From: Paenibacillus tengchongensis
GTDB taxonomy: Bacteria > Bacillota > Bacilli > Paenibacillales > Paenibacillaceae
Length of the DNA stretch: 64,000 bases
Assembly (NCBI RefSeq): GCF_008973665.1
Contig: NZ_WACP01000001.1
Location: 558,001-622,000 of the forward strand
Direction: 5' to 3'
The translations under genes and the position numbers were made by a program. Below the pieces are notes generated by a model, which was given only the letters and a program-made list of their open reading frames with translations, searched no databases and was not told where the DNA came from. This document shows, in pieces, positions 9,601 through 16,414 of the stretch; positions within the stretch are counted from its first letter, which is position 1, and every line of letters starts with the position of its first letter.

Positions 9601-9814
9601 CGGAAGGATACTGCTCCTCCGTCTTCTCGCCGCGTGCCGTCAGCTCCGCCGGGGCATCGTAGAGGCAGAAGGGATGGAGAATTTTTTTGACAAAATTGTT
9701 GTCCAGGCTATCCGATTTGGCCACCGTGTCGAAGCCCTCTGTCGTCCGGTACACGCCGCGCCGTTCCCGGGTGTACATCTGCTGGGTAATCATGGACCCT
9801 GACCATTTGTTCAC
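6650..9814 (-). CDS. GTPase-associated protein 1 (GAP1)-like membrane protein with Ala/Gly repeat linker
   Basis: A 1054-residue protein. The N-terminal ~750 residues are soluble and begin with a conserved-looking block (QQMYTRERRGVYRTTEGFD, HPFCLYDAP) that I recall from the GAP1 family found beside double-GTPase genes. One membrane segment follows near residues 770-790 (GLGVVVIGVLVVFSLL), then an Ala/Gly/Asn/Asp repeat linker of ~20-residue units and a beta-rich tail. The topology would be cytoplasmic GAP1 part with an exported tail. It starts at GTG 9814, which overlaps the stop of the GTPase gene as GTGA, with GAGGGGAG upstream; an ATG at 9793 is a weaker alternative. It is the last gene of the minus-strand operon, before a strong terminator. 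No catalytic motif is evident. Confidence 0.75.
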   Translation of the reverse strand: MNKWSGSMITQQMYTRERRGVYRTTEGFDTVAKSDSLDNNFVKKILHPFCLYDAPAELTARGEKTEEQYPSALHLFHTESGETIIGRNRFVAADFTGQRSAFFAHNYVVPPLRSEEITENYTGWLNAEFADSYAGEPGGSLPELAEIPVRRRERKQNPQAVLRGLGFTEELFKALLQAVMTAVAGKKKLYVALDVPISELSARALELTEILFACLPFDFRRRLGVITYAKEPQSRKYIHLTFVERGSLRPGDRATERDFVFDLPSGRVQNAEFGDSGGKQAFAGLAWRTLGQGGNLDDFSRFADALLRGESAERKLSLAAYNELAVFYEIEQGNETLYEENASAVLSGLLSYLKAEGALESRVRLNDIFLERFDREYDLIRKRGIPQAELLESFKEYFRLNGHNYRVKIVDYFINGMLNAKAGGQDGALTAAYGIIESEDELSYSFFKRVLAQPVFRRELLEPYLEVRLAKAAKAADILRFVTRWGRFLPEALQQSAIRDTVKEYLLEKLQRDKDPGAAVAGLHDYLDTADKERRRGRGEGIPAEARSLLDELASAADRYLLNRLSLEELSMEQLLEISFLRYQEASDWQPPLDAISRQKANALRAAYRWFGEENPDERIFAGLTPRELDEVQLLGRRWLKEARGAEPFERLPLAFYHSMEREGGPLDYDALLEMVERKAEGDKETVYRFLAWSQENPLFTVSSKKLWPGYRRAILKYFRTRDREAFKNREFRKTYAAAAGPALQQVYNEVRSQQASPLARWIGRSRMGLILSGIGLGVVVIGVLVVFSLLRQDDGKAALPEASAPVPSASPAATGPAPVSVQLAAGTDSAGQLVFTFADPVECSAFKPAEITVVTSGGEPEVYPVTATTGSCLLPSPVTDAAGTDGGDAAAAGNAAGDEGAAADNAGAGNAAAGNAAGGEGAAADNAGAGNAAAGNAAGGEGAAADNAGAGAAAAGNDAAGDEGAAADNAGAGNAAAGNAAGGEGAAGTYQVTVQLAEDAVLVPGSMITAGTYTLTLEPAAGTASTPVPSAGTEPEASNTSAPSPDPAATNGE
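6850..7150. repeat. ~60-bp coding repeats in the GAP1-like gene
   Basis: About five GC-rich ~60-bp units encode 20-residue repeats of the type AAGGEGAAADNAGAGNAA. Near identity between units suggests recent expansion or contraction, so the linker length is probably variable between strains and prone to assembly error. Confidence 0.85.
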
Positions 9815-11073
9815 GGCCCGTCGCTCCCCTCAATGTACTTCAGCTTATGCAGCAGCCAGATAAACGGCTCGTCCACCCGGATCGGGCTGACCACACCCTC
9901 CACCTTCTGATTGACCGGATTGCTGCCCAGTGCGGAAACGGCAAAGTACCCCGTATTGGCAAAATACACATCCATCGTATCCTTGAACGGACGGTCCACC
10001 TTGGCGATAAACCGGCGGATTTCCCCGTCGATATTGTGGAACTCATCCAGATTCAGCGTGTTGCGGTGCACATAGTTGTTGAACACGTTGCTGTTGGACT
10101 TGATGTAGTCGCCGTCTTCGTCTTTGAGCGAATGCAGCATGTCGCTTTTGGTCAGGACGACCGCAGTCGGAATCTCCGTCTTGCTCTTCTCCTGGTAAGC
10201 GATGAAATCGCCGAACAGGGTCAGCACCACATCGCGCGGCTCGTCATACTGCGAGACCCATGCACCGGGACGGTCGCCGTAGTTGATGCGGATTTTCTCA
10301 CGGATGGAGCGAATCTGCAGCGGATCGACCATGAACAGGATGCCTGCGGAGTTCTTGATATGCTGGCCGTGCAGCCCCAGATAGTCCTGATCGACCATAC
10401 CTTCACCGGCGACGTCAAAAAAGACCAGCGTCAGCGGCGGCTTGGCTTCATCCTTGAACACGAACTGGAAAATAAACGGCTCCTGCATCTTCTCCTTCTG
10501 CGTAGAAGCCAGCAGATCGCCCCGCTCGAACAGCGGTTCTTCGTACAGCGTACGGAACTTGCGGCTGATTTCGGCATTCAGCGGCATGCAGGCCGCGTCA
10601 AAATGCCCGGCCGTCGTATGCTGCAGCGTGTGAATCAGCGAGGTCATGTACACCGACTTGCCGACCTGGGAGGCGCCGACAATCGAAATAATGTTGCTGG
10701 GCACCTTGCCTGCCGTTACCGGCAGCTCGTTGTGGCAGGCGGGGCACAGACGTCTGCGCGTCAGCACGCCATAGCGGTCGGTCAGACCGGTCAGCACATG
10801 ATCGGTATAGTGATGGTACTCCTCGGGAATATCAGCCGGGTTCAGCACCGCCTCCATATCGTCAACGGTATCGAGCCCGAAGCGCTCGCGGTATTTGTTC
10901 AGCGCGTCGTCTTCGCTCAGCGCGTAGTTCTCGTCATCCTCACGGCTATGCATGGCCCGGAAGACGACCTCGTCCGGCTGAAATTTGCTGAAGCAGTAGG
11001 GACACACAATATCGTAAAAGAGCGGCCGCGGCTGCGGCTGGTTCTTCTTCATAAAGCGGCTGAAAAACGACAT
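9811..11073 (-). CDS. Zinc-ribbon TRAFAC-type GTPase (double-GTPase family)
   Basis: The 420-residue protein has a split zinc ribbon (CPYC near residue 25, CPAC near residue 111). A P-loop GTPase domain follows: G1 GASQVGKS near residues 131-138, G3 DVAGEG, and a G4-like TKSD in place of NKxD. It resembles the DO-GTPase/TRAFAC GTPases that accompany GAP1 proteins. It should act in the cytoplasm as the nucleotide switch of the cluster. ATG 11073 follows GAGGAGGATGAGAG. Its stop overlaps the start of the GAP1-like gene, implying coupled synthesis and probably a complex. Exact subfamily assignment is from memory; GTPase function itself is well supported by the motifs. Confidence 0.82.
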   Translation of the reverse strand: MSFFSRFMKKNQPQPRPLFYDIVCPYCFSKFQPDEVVFRAMHSREDDENYALSEDDALNKYRERFGLDTVDDMEAVLNPADIPEEYHHYTDHVLTGLTDRYGVLTRRRLCPACHNELPVTAGKVPSNIISIVGASQVGKSVYMTSLIHTLQHTTAGHFDAACMPLNAEISRKFRTLYEEPLFERGDLLASTQKEKMQEPFIFQFVFKDEAKPPLTLVFFDVAGEGMVDQDYLGLHGQHIKNSAGILFMVDPLQIRSIREKIRINYGDRPGAWVSQYDEPRDVVLTLFGDFIAYQEKSKTEIPTAVVLTKSDMLHSLKDEDGDYIKSNSNVFNNYVHRNTLNLDEFHNIDGEIRRFIAKVDRPFKDTMDVYFANTGYFAVSALGSNPVNQKVEGVVSPIRVDEPFIWLLHKLKYIEGSDGP

Positions 11074-11129
11074 CTCTCATCCTCCTCTGTAAAGCGTCTT
11101 GATCTGAAACGGATAACTGCGCTTTGTAC

Positions 11130-11186
11130 AGCTGCATGGTTTATGGAACTGCATGGTTTATGGAACTGCATGGTTTATGGAGCCGC
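11130..11186. repeat. 17-bp tandem repeat, about three copies
   Basis: GAACTGCATGGTTTATG is repeated head to tail about three times in the 290-bp gap between the GTPase gene and the beta-rich gene. The rest of this gap shows no gene. No terminator or promoter stands out. Confidence 0.85.
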
Positions 11187-11365
11187 CCGCCCCCGGTGCC
11201 GGCCTCTTCGCGGCCTTTACCCGCTCCGGGCAGAGCCATAGCCCTGGTCTCCCTAACTTCGCCCGCTGCAGATGTACACAGCGCAATTAAAAGGTGCAGA
11301 CGGCCTTCCGGCTGCCCGCCTCTTTATGCCGGGTCCGCTCACCCGCAAGCCTTGGGCTTGCAGGC

Positions 11366-12001
11366 TCATTCCGGGACCAATTCATAGAATTGTCCGTATT
11401 TGCGCCCGTCGGTGAAAAAAATCCGCACTTGATCCTCTTTGCCGATCTCGATCGGCGGCAGCGCATGGCGTCCGGCGGCAAAATCCTGTACAAACGGGAA
11501 CTGTACCCCGTCCCCTCTTGAGGACGGGACACCCCCGCGTTTCTTGACATAGCAGAGCGCCTCCTTGGGCACCGGAACCTCGGCGGTAATCGTCATATGC
11601 ACCGTCTTGGTTTTGCCGAAAAGCGCTTTGCGCGGCGTAATCGAATAATAGATGCGCGCCTTACCCGCACTGACCAGCGCCTTGTTGCCGCCGTCCTGCT
11701 GGCGTACCAGCACGGCTTCGCCGTTCTCCTGCAGCCGGGCAAACACCGTGTACGTCACCAGCCCAATGTCGTCCAGCCGGTCCCGGTAGCCGTTGTTCGC
11801 TTTGTATTCCTCCCGGGTATACAGCTTCATACCCGTCAGAGGGGGCGTCCCTCCCCCTTCGCCCTCCGCGGCCGCCTTATGGATGCAGACGGCCTGCAAG
11901 CCGTCCGGCCAGTGCCAGCGCAGCGTGCAGAACCGTTCCTCCACCCGGGAGACGACGCCGGTAATGGACGGGGTATCGGGTGCCGGGTCAATGTATCTCA
12001 T
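11366..12001 (-). CDS. Beta-rich (FN3-like) component of the GTPase-associated cluster
   Basis: The 211-residue protein has no signal peptide or membrane segment. The opening part (TGVVSRVEERFCTLRWHWPDG) has the look of a fibronectin type III or related beta-sandwich, and the rest alternates short hydrophobic strands (ARIYYSITPRK, KTVHMTITAEVPVP). I do not recognise a named family with confidence. It starts at ATG 12001 behind AAGGGGCTGG and lies between a vWA protein and the GTPase on the same strand, so it probably serves as an adaptor within the same assembly. A function as an enzyme is unlikely because no catalytic signature is visible. Confidence 0.65.
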   Translation of the reverse strand: MRYIDPAPDTPSITGVVSRVEERFCTLRWHWPDGLQAVCIHKAAAEGEGGGTPPLTGMKLYTREEYKANNGYRDRLDDIGLVTYTVFARLQENGEAVLVRQQDGGNKALVSAGKARIYYSITPRKALFGKTKTVHMTITAEVPVPKEALCYVKKRGGVPSSRGDGVQFPFVQDFAAGRHALPPIEIGKEDQVRIFFTDGRKYGQFYELVPE

Positions 12002-12055
12002 GGCCGCCAGCCCCTTTCATGGTTTCGTCTCGTTCTCCTGTCTAAGCCCACTCCG

Positions 12056-13333
12056 CTAAAACCCTTTGCTTCCACGGTTACGGCGCGGCGGCGGAAAGCT
12101 GTCGGCAGTCTGGCTCGATGCCCCCGCATTGCGCGTGCCGCGGCGGGTCAGCCGCCCTTCGCCAACCGGGACCACCAGCGTGAACAGCGCAATGATTCCG
12201 GCCAGCACCAGCAGGGCCAGCAGCCGGACCATCGGGTCGCCGAACGTGCTGCCGCTGAGGCCGAGCTCCAGAATCAGCCCGGCGCAGAGACCGGAGAGGA
12301 AGCCGCCGAGGCCAAAGCTCTTAGCTAAGTGGCGGTTATCGAAGATAATGCCCAGCCCGATGCCGAGCGCCGTGCCGATCAGCGTCAACGCGAGGATACG
12401 GACGGCTGCGTAATACGGACTGTCCGCCGTGGCGTCGGTACGCTCTGTAAGCAGCGTCCGGTCACCCAGACGGTCATAGATTTGCTGGAACACCAGGCCT
12501 AACCGTTCGGCGTCGGCCACATCGTAGTATTCGCCGCCGGTCACCGCAGCAATATCCCGCAGCAGGTTAGAACCGGAAGGATCATCGAGCGCGAGGCCGA
12601 TGGTGTTCACCTTGATTCCCCGGCTCACATAATCGTTCAGCTCGCTGGACGTATCAAACTCACTGACACCGTCCGAGAGCAGGATGACCATCGCGCCCCG
12701 GCTGCCGTTGCCGTCGCTGTTCACGACATTCATCGCCTCGGTCAGCGCGCCGCTGATATTCGTGCCGCCTTCCGTGGTGTGCAGGCTGCGGATCACCTGC
12801 ATGACCTGATTCCGGTTCTCCGCCGGAGACAGCGGAAGCAGCGGCTGTACTACCGCAGCGTCCGTACTGAACGTGACCACCGCCACCCGGTTGTCGCTGT
12901 CCATCCGCTCTACCAGCGCCTCGGCCGCGGTGTAGCGGCTGTTGCCGGGGTCGCTCTGACTCATACTGCCGGAGTCGTCGATCACCATGACGACATTCTT
13001 CACCGGCTTCACGCCGCCGAAGTTCAGCTCATACACGAACTCGGACAGTGTACCGACTCCAAGCAGCAGAACCACCGTCAGCGGCAGCAGCTTCCAGGAT
13101 AGGCCCAGGTAACGCTGCTTCCAGGAGAAGCCGTTCAGCTTCGGCGAGATCATCTCCGCCAGCAGGCAACCCGCGCCGACGCCCAGCGCGACAATGGCGA
13201 AGTAAATACCGACAAGCACAATGTACGGCAGATCGTACGGCTGGCGGTCCAGCAGCAGCTCGCCGAGCACAAAGGCGATCCCCCCGCCCAGCAGGCTGAA
13301 GCAGAGCAGCAGCCAGTTGATTTTTCGCTGCAT
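12056..13333 (-). CDS. vWA-domain membrane protein
   Basis: The 425-residue protein has three hydrophobic segments in the first ~100 residues and more after residue ~310 (LALTLIGTALGIGLGIIF, LALLVLAGIIALFTLVV). They flank a von Willebrand factor A domain with a complete metal-ion-dependent adhesion site: DDSGSMS (about residue 120), TEGGTNIS and LLSDGVS. ATG 13333 is preceded by AAAGGATG. The layout resembles BatA-like vWA membrane proteins, which act as adaptors binding partners through a bound metal. It heads the minus-strand segment containing the beta-rich protein, the GTPase and the GAP1-like protein. The basic tail after the last membrane segment (RLTRRGTR) is probably cytoplasmic. Confidence 0.82.
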   Translation of the reverse strand: MQRKINWLLLCFSLLGGGIAFVLGELLLDRQPYDLPYIVLVGIYFAIVALGVGAGCLLAEMISPKLNGFSWKQRYLGLSWKLLPLTVVLLLGVGTLSEFVYELNFGGVKPVKNVVMVIDDSGSMSQSDPGNSRYTAAEALVERMDSDNRVAVVTFSTDAAVVQPLLPLSPAENRNQVMQVIRSLHTTEGGTNISGALTEAMNVVNSDGNGSRGAMVILLSDGVSEFDTSSELNDYVSRGIKVNTIGLALDDPSGSNLLRDIAAVTGGEYYDVADAERLGLVFQQIYDRLGDRTLLTERTDATADSPYYAAVRILALTLIGTALGIGLGIIFDNRHLAKSFGLGGFLSGLCAGLILELGLSGSTFGDPMVRLLALLVLAGIIALFTLVVPVGEGRLTRRGTRNAGASSQTADSFPPPRRNRGSKGF

Positions 13334-13348
13334 TCATAAATCATCCTT

Positions 13349-13510
13349 TCAGGAAACAATCTGGTTAACATCAGAAGGACCCGTGCCCACCCAGGCACCA
13401 TTGGACACTGCACCCAGACGCTGCACGGCGAATTGACTGCTGGCGTCTTCGGCCACATTTGCAGCGGCGTTCGGCTGCACCTCTACGTCCGCGTTCGGCT
13501 GCACATCTGC
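13349..13510 (-). other. Possible small ORF or gene remnant upstream of the vWA gene
   Basis: An open stretch of ~50 codons ends at TGA 13349-13351, just before the ribosome site of the vWA gene. It would read ADVQPNADVEVQPNAA and end GTGPSDVNQIVS. Its codon composition matches the neighbours, but there is no ATG and no good ribosome site, so it may be a decayed or unusual start gene. The rest of 13511-13737 shows no gene. Confidence 0.2.
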
Positions 13511-13737
13511 AGCTGTTGCGGCAGATCGGCACAGAATGTCCGTCTACAGCAATTTTAGTGTATTCTGTACAGCAGAATAAATGAAAAATGCCCATATCGG
13601 GAATAAACGTCCGATTTCGCTGCGTCACGCGCAACAGAATCCAAGTTCAGGCCGGAATATTACCGTTTCCTCATCAAAATGCAGCCAGGCAACAGCTGAC
13701 TTGCATAGCATCCTTTAGATAAGCCTTGTTTCCGGGA

Positions 13738-13940
13738 ACTAGCTTGATTTTCACCACTTAAATTGCTCACTTATGCCGGTTAGCTGTAGTCTAGTTCGAT
13801 AATCGCCACTTAATAGTAGACAAAGTGAGCACTGGCATGAATTTTCGTCAAAATAGATGGCGGAAATCCAACTAAAATCCGGGAATCGGTCCTGTACATG
13901 AAGATAAGTAGCAGAAATCAAACTAGCGGCTTGACCGCAG
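13738..13940. repeat. Dispersed intergenic repeat, copy 2 (CACTTA/TCCAACTA family)
   Basis: Contains TTGATTTTCACCACTTAA, ATCGCCACTTAATAG and GGCGGAAATCCAACTAAA, matching words in the gaps at 6365-6556 and 38050-38260. It fills most of the gap between the tubulin-partner gene and the vWA gene. A short open frame here is composed of the repeat and is not believed to be a gene. Confidence 0.6.
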
Positions 13941-14031
13941 CATATTACGGCTGCGCACCATCTAACTTGCATGCTGCGCCAGTTCCTCTGTGCTGCTCAC
14001 TTGCAGCGGATACCTCCCGCCTAGCGGCCGC

Positions 14032-16410
14032 TTAGCGGAGCGGCGGCAGCGATTCCTCGTCCGTTCCGTGCAGCCGGTAGCCGTTCTGGACATACGTCTC
14101 GTAGTAGACCTTGCCGTTGCGGTAATAGAGCAGGTCCTCCAGATGGAAGCCGCCCATCAGGTTCAGCTTCTCGGCGCCGCTGCGGCGCTCCTCGTGCACC
14201 AGGCCGAGCCGGTATACGCGCGTAGTCTCGTCTTCGGCGGCGGCGTAGCGCAGAAATGCGGAAGTGCTGTCGCCGAAGAAGTATTTCTCCTCATGCCGGT
14301 GCTCCTGGGTATATTCGAACAGGCGGACATTGATCATCGCTTCGTCCTCCAGACTGCGGTAGAGCTGCTTGAACAGCTCCTCCTTCGAGACGATCTCGCG
14401 GTTCTCGTAAGCGGCGGCCACATTGGCCCGCCGCAGCAGCTCCTCCTCGAAGGGCAGCGTGAACGGCTCCGCCGTCAGCAGCTCCCGCCGGCATACCTCG
14501 GCCAGCCGCGAGACGACAGCCGGCCCGTCTTGCCGGAGCAGCTCAGACATGCTGCCCATGAACCGCTCGCTCTGGAAGATGCCCGGCCCGCGCCGCGCCT
14601 CAATATCGTTCATTACCTCTTCGGTGACTACACGGTAATACTCCATAATGTTCTGATCCACCGCAGCGCTGCCCCGGCCGATGCCTTCGAGCGCCGCCGT
14701 GCGCAGCTCCGCTTCGATGGCTTCCATGGCCCGGACCTTGGCTGTGCTCTCTTCATGCAGCCGCTCCAGCGCGGCATCGTACAGGCGGCACAGCTCCAGT
14801 TCACGCTCCATGCGCAAAATCTCATATTTCCTGCCGTACACGTTCGTGAACAGGTAATGGATGAAATTGCGCACCGTCCGTTTGTCCAGCAGCGGCACGC
14901 GCTGGAACGGCTGGCGCTCTACGCTCTCCGCGTAGAGCTGCTCCAGCTCGCCGCGCGCGGAAGCCAGCGCCGCGCGCAGGCCGGCCATGTGCTGCCGCAA
15001 CGCCTGCAGCACGCTGCCCCCGCCCTGCTCAAGCGTCCACTCCGCCAGCTGATAGAACGTCAGCGGCGGGGTGGACTGCTCGCGGGCGGCCAGCACAGCG
15101 GCCCATTCGCGTCCCGGGTCCGCCCCCGCCAGGCGGGCGGCGGACACCTCCGCGAAGTTACCGCGGAAGTACGCCTCGCCGCCATCGCCGAATAGCAGCG
15201 TCTCCGCTTCGCGCAGGGACAGCGGCTTCAGCTCGCCGAAGGACGGGCGGCCGTGGCTCATCAGGCCGGTCATGTCTTCCAGGCCGGCTTCATCCGGCAG
15301 CAGCCCGGCCGCCCGCTCGCGCAGGCTCTCGGGCGTGAGTCCCAGCAGCGCCTGGCGCTCGCGCAGGCTCCATTCGCCGGCCTCGCGCATGCGGGAAGCG
15401 AGCCCGCGGAACGCATGGTAGAGCACCGCCAGGGCAATCGGCTTGTCGGGCCGGCGTACAGCGGAGAAGCCGGCCGAGGCATAGCCCTGCCGGCCCGAGC
15501 TGCCGCGGATGCCGCTCTTGAAGGTCATGTTGTTGTAGCCGCCGTGCCCGGAAGCGGCGTCCGCAGCCGGCCGCACCCGGTTCTTCAGCAGGCTGATATG
15601 GGCAATGATCTCGTAGTTGTCGTCCATGCCGTGTACCGGACTCATCCCCCGCTCGTTCTTGTCCGAGAGCGTATAGACGAGATCGAACAGCGGCGACGGC
15701 CCGTGGGCTACCGGGATGGACAATCCGTCCTCCGTGACAAGCAGCGGCGCGCGGAACGTATACTCTGGGAGCTGCATCACATCCAGCTCGCGCAGAAACG
15801 CCAGCCCCACCGAGCTGGAATATCCGAAGCTGTCTCCCTGCTCCCGCTCATTGATCAGCAGATACAAATCGGTCTGCACCGATTTGAAGGACTGGCTGAG
15901 CACAGCGCGGGCCAGCAGCGCAATCTCCGGCAGCAGCACATTAAGCGGGTCATCGACCCGCGTAATGATGGAGAGATGGATGACATCAAAAGAAGAATAC
16001 AGCCGCCCATAGTCCGCTATGCTGTTGCTGAGCTGCCGCAGGCTCCGGTTCATCCCGGCCAGATACCCGCCGTCTTCGCGGAACTCGCGGTACACGTCCT
16101 GACGGACGGTGCGGGGATCACGTCCCGCCGCGGCCGGCAGCTTCATCGCTATGACCCGCTCCCTGCCGCCTTCTGCCTGCCCCTTGACTGTCGGCTCGGC
16201 AGCGGCATGCAGGGCCATTACACCGCCGGCATTGTCCCATTTCCGCTCGCAGGAGTCCAGCACCGGCCCGATGGCCGGTGCGGATTTGTCGCCCAGGAAC
16301 AGGAACAAGGCCGGGTAATGGATACTGCTGCGCCCGTCGCCCTTGCTGCTGAGCGCTTGCTCCTGCCGCGCATACGCCTCCGCATACTGATTAGCGAGTG
16401 TCCTGATCAT
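14032..16410 (-). CDS. Large partner of the tubulin-like GTPase, possibly a degenerate tubulin fold
   Basis: A 792-residue soluble protein that I cannot assign to a named family. The N-terminal ~330 residues have alternating hydrophobic strands and helices (ALFLFLGD, FDVIHLSIITRVDD, TDLYLLINER) and a late block (FDLVYTLSDKNERG, DDNYEIIAHISLL). These recall the order of elements in tubulin-like proteins, but no GGTGSG nucleotide motif is present. The C-terminal half is helical and charged with likely coiled-coil segments. It starts at ATG 16410 only 4 nt after the stop of the tubulin-like gene, without a clear ribosome site of its own, so it is probably translated by coupling. Inference: a nucleotide-free structural partner of the adjacent GTPase. 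Confidence 0.55.
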   Translation of the reverse strand: MIRTLANQYAEAYARQEQALSSKGDGRSSIHYPALFLFLGDKSAPAIGPVLDSCERKWDNAGGVMALHAAAEPTVKGQAEGGRERVIAMKLPAAAGRDPRTVRQDVYREFREDGGYLAGMNRSLRQLSNSIADYGRLYSSFDVIHLSIITRVDDPLNVLLPEIALLARAVLSQSFKSVQTDLYLLINEREQGDSFGYSSSVGLAFLRELDVMQLPEYTFRAPLLVTEDGLSIPVAHGPSPLFDLVYTLSDKNERGMSPVHGMDDNYEIIAHISLLKNRVRPAADAASGHGGYNNMTFKSGIRGSSGRQGYASAGFSAVRRPDKPIALAVLYHAFRGLASRMREAGEWSLRERQALLGLTPESLRERAAGLLPDEAGLEDMTGLMSHGRPSFGELKPLSLREAETLLFGDGGEAYFRGNFAEVSAARLAGADPGREWAAVLAAREQSTPPLTFYQLAEWTLEQGGGSVLQALRQHMAGLRAALASARGELEQLYAESVERQPFQRVPLLDKRTVRNFIHYLFTNVYGRKYEILRMERELELCRLYDAALERLHEESTAKVRAMEAIEAELRTAALEGIGRGSAAVDQNIMEYYRVVTEEVMNDIEARRGPGIFQSERFMGSMSELLRQDGPAVVSRLAEVCRRELLTAEPFTLPFEEELLRRANVAAAYENREIVSKEELFKQLYRSLEDEAMINVRLFEYTQEHRHEEKYFFGDSTSAFLRYAAAEDETTRVYRLGLVHEERRSGAEKLNLMGGFHLEDLLYYRNGKVYYETYVQNGYRLHGTDEESLPPLR

Positions 16411-16414
16411 CGCG

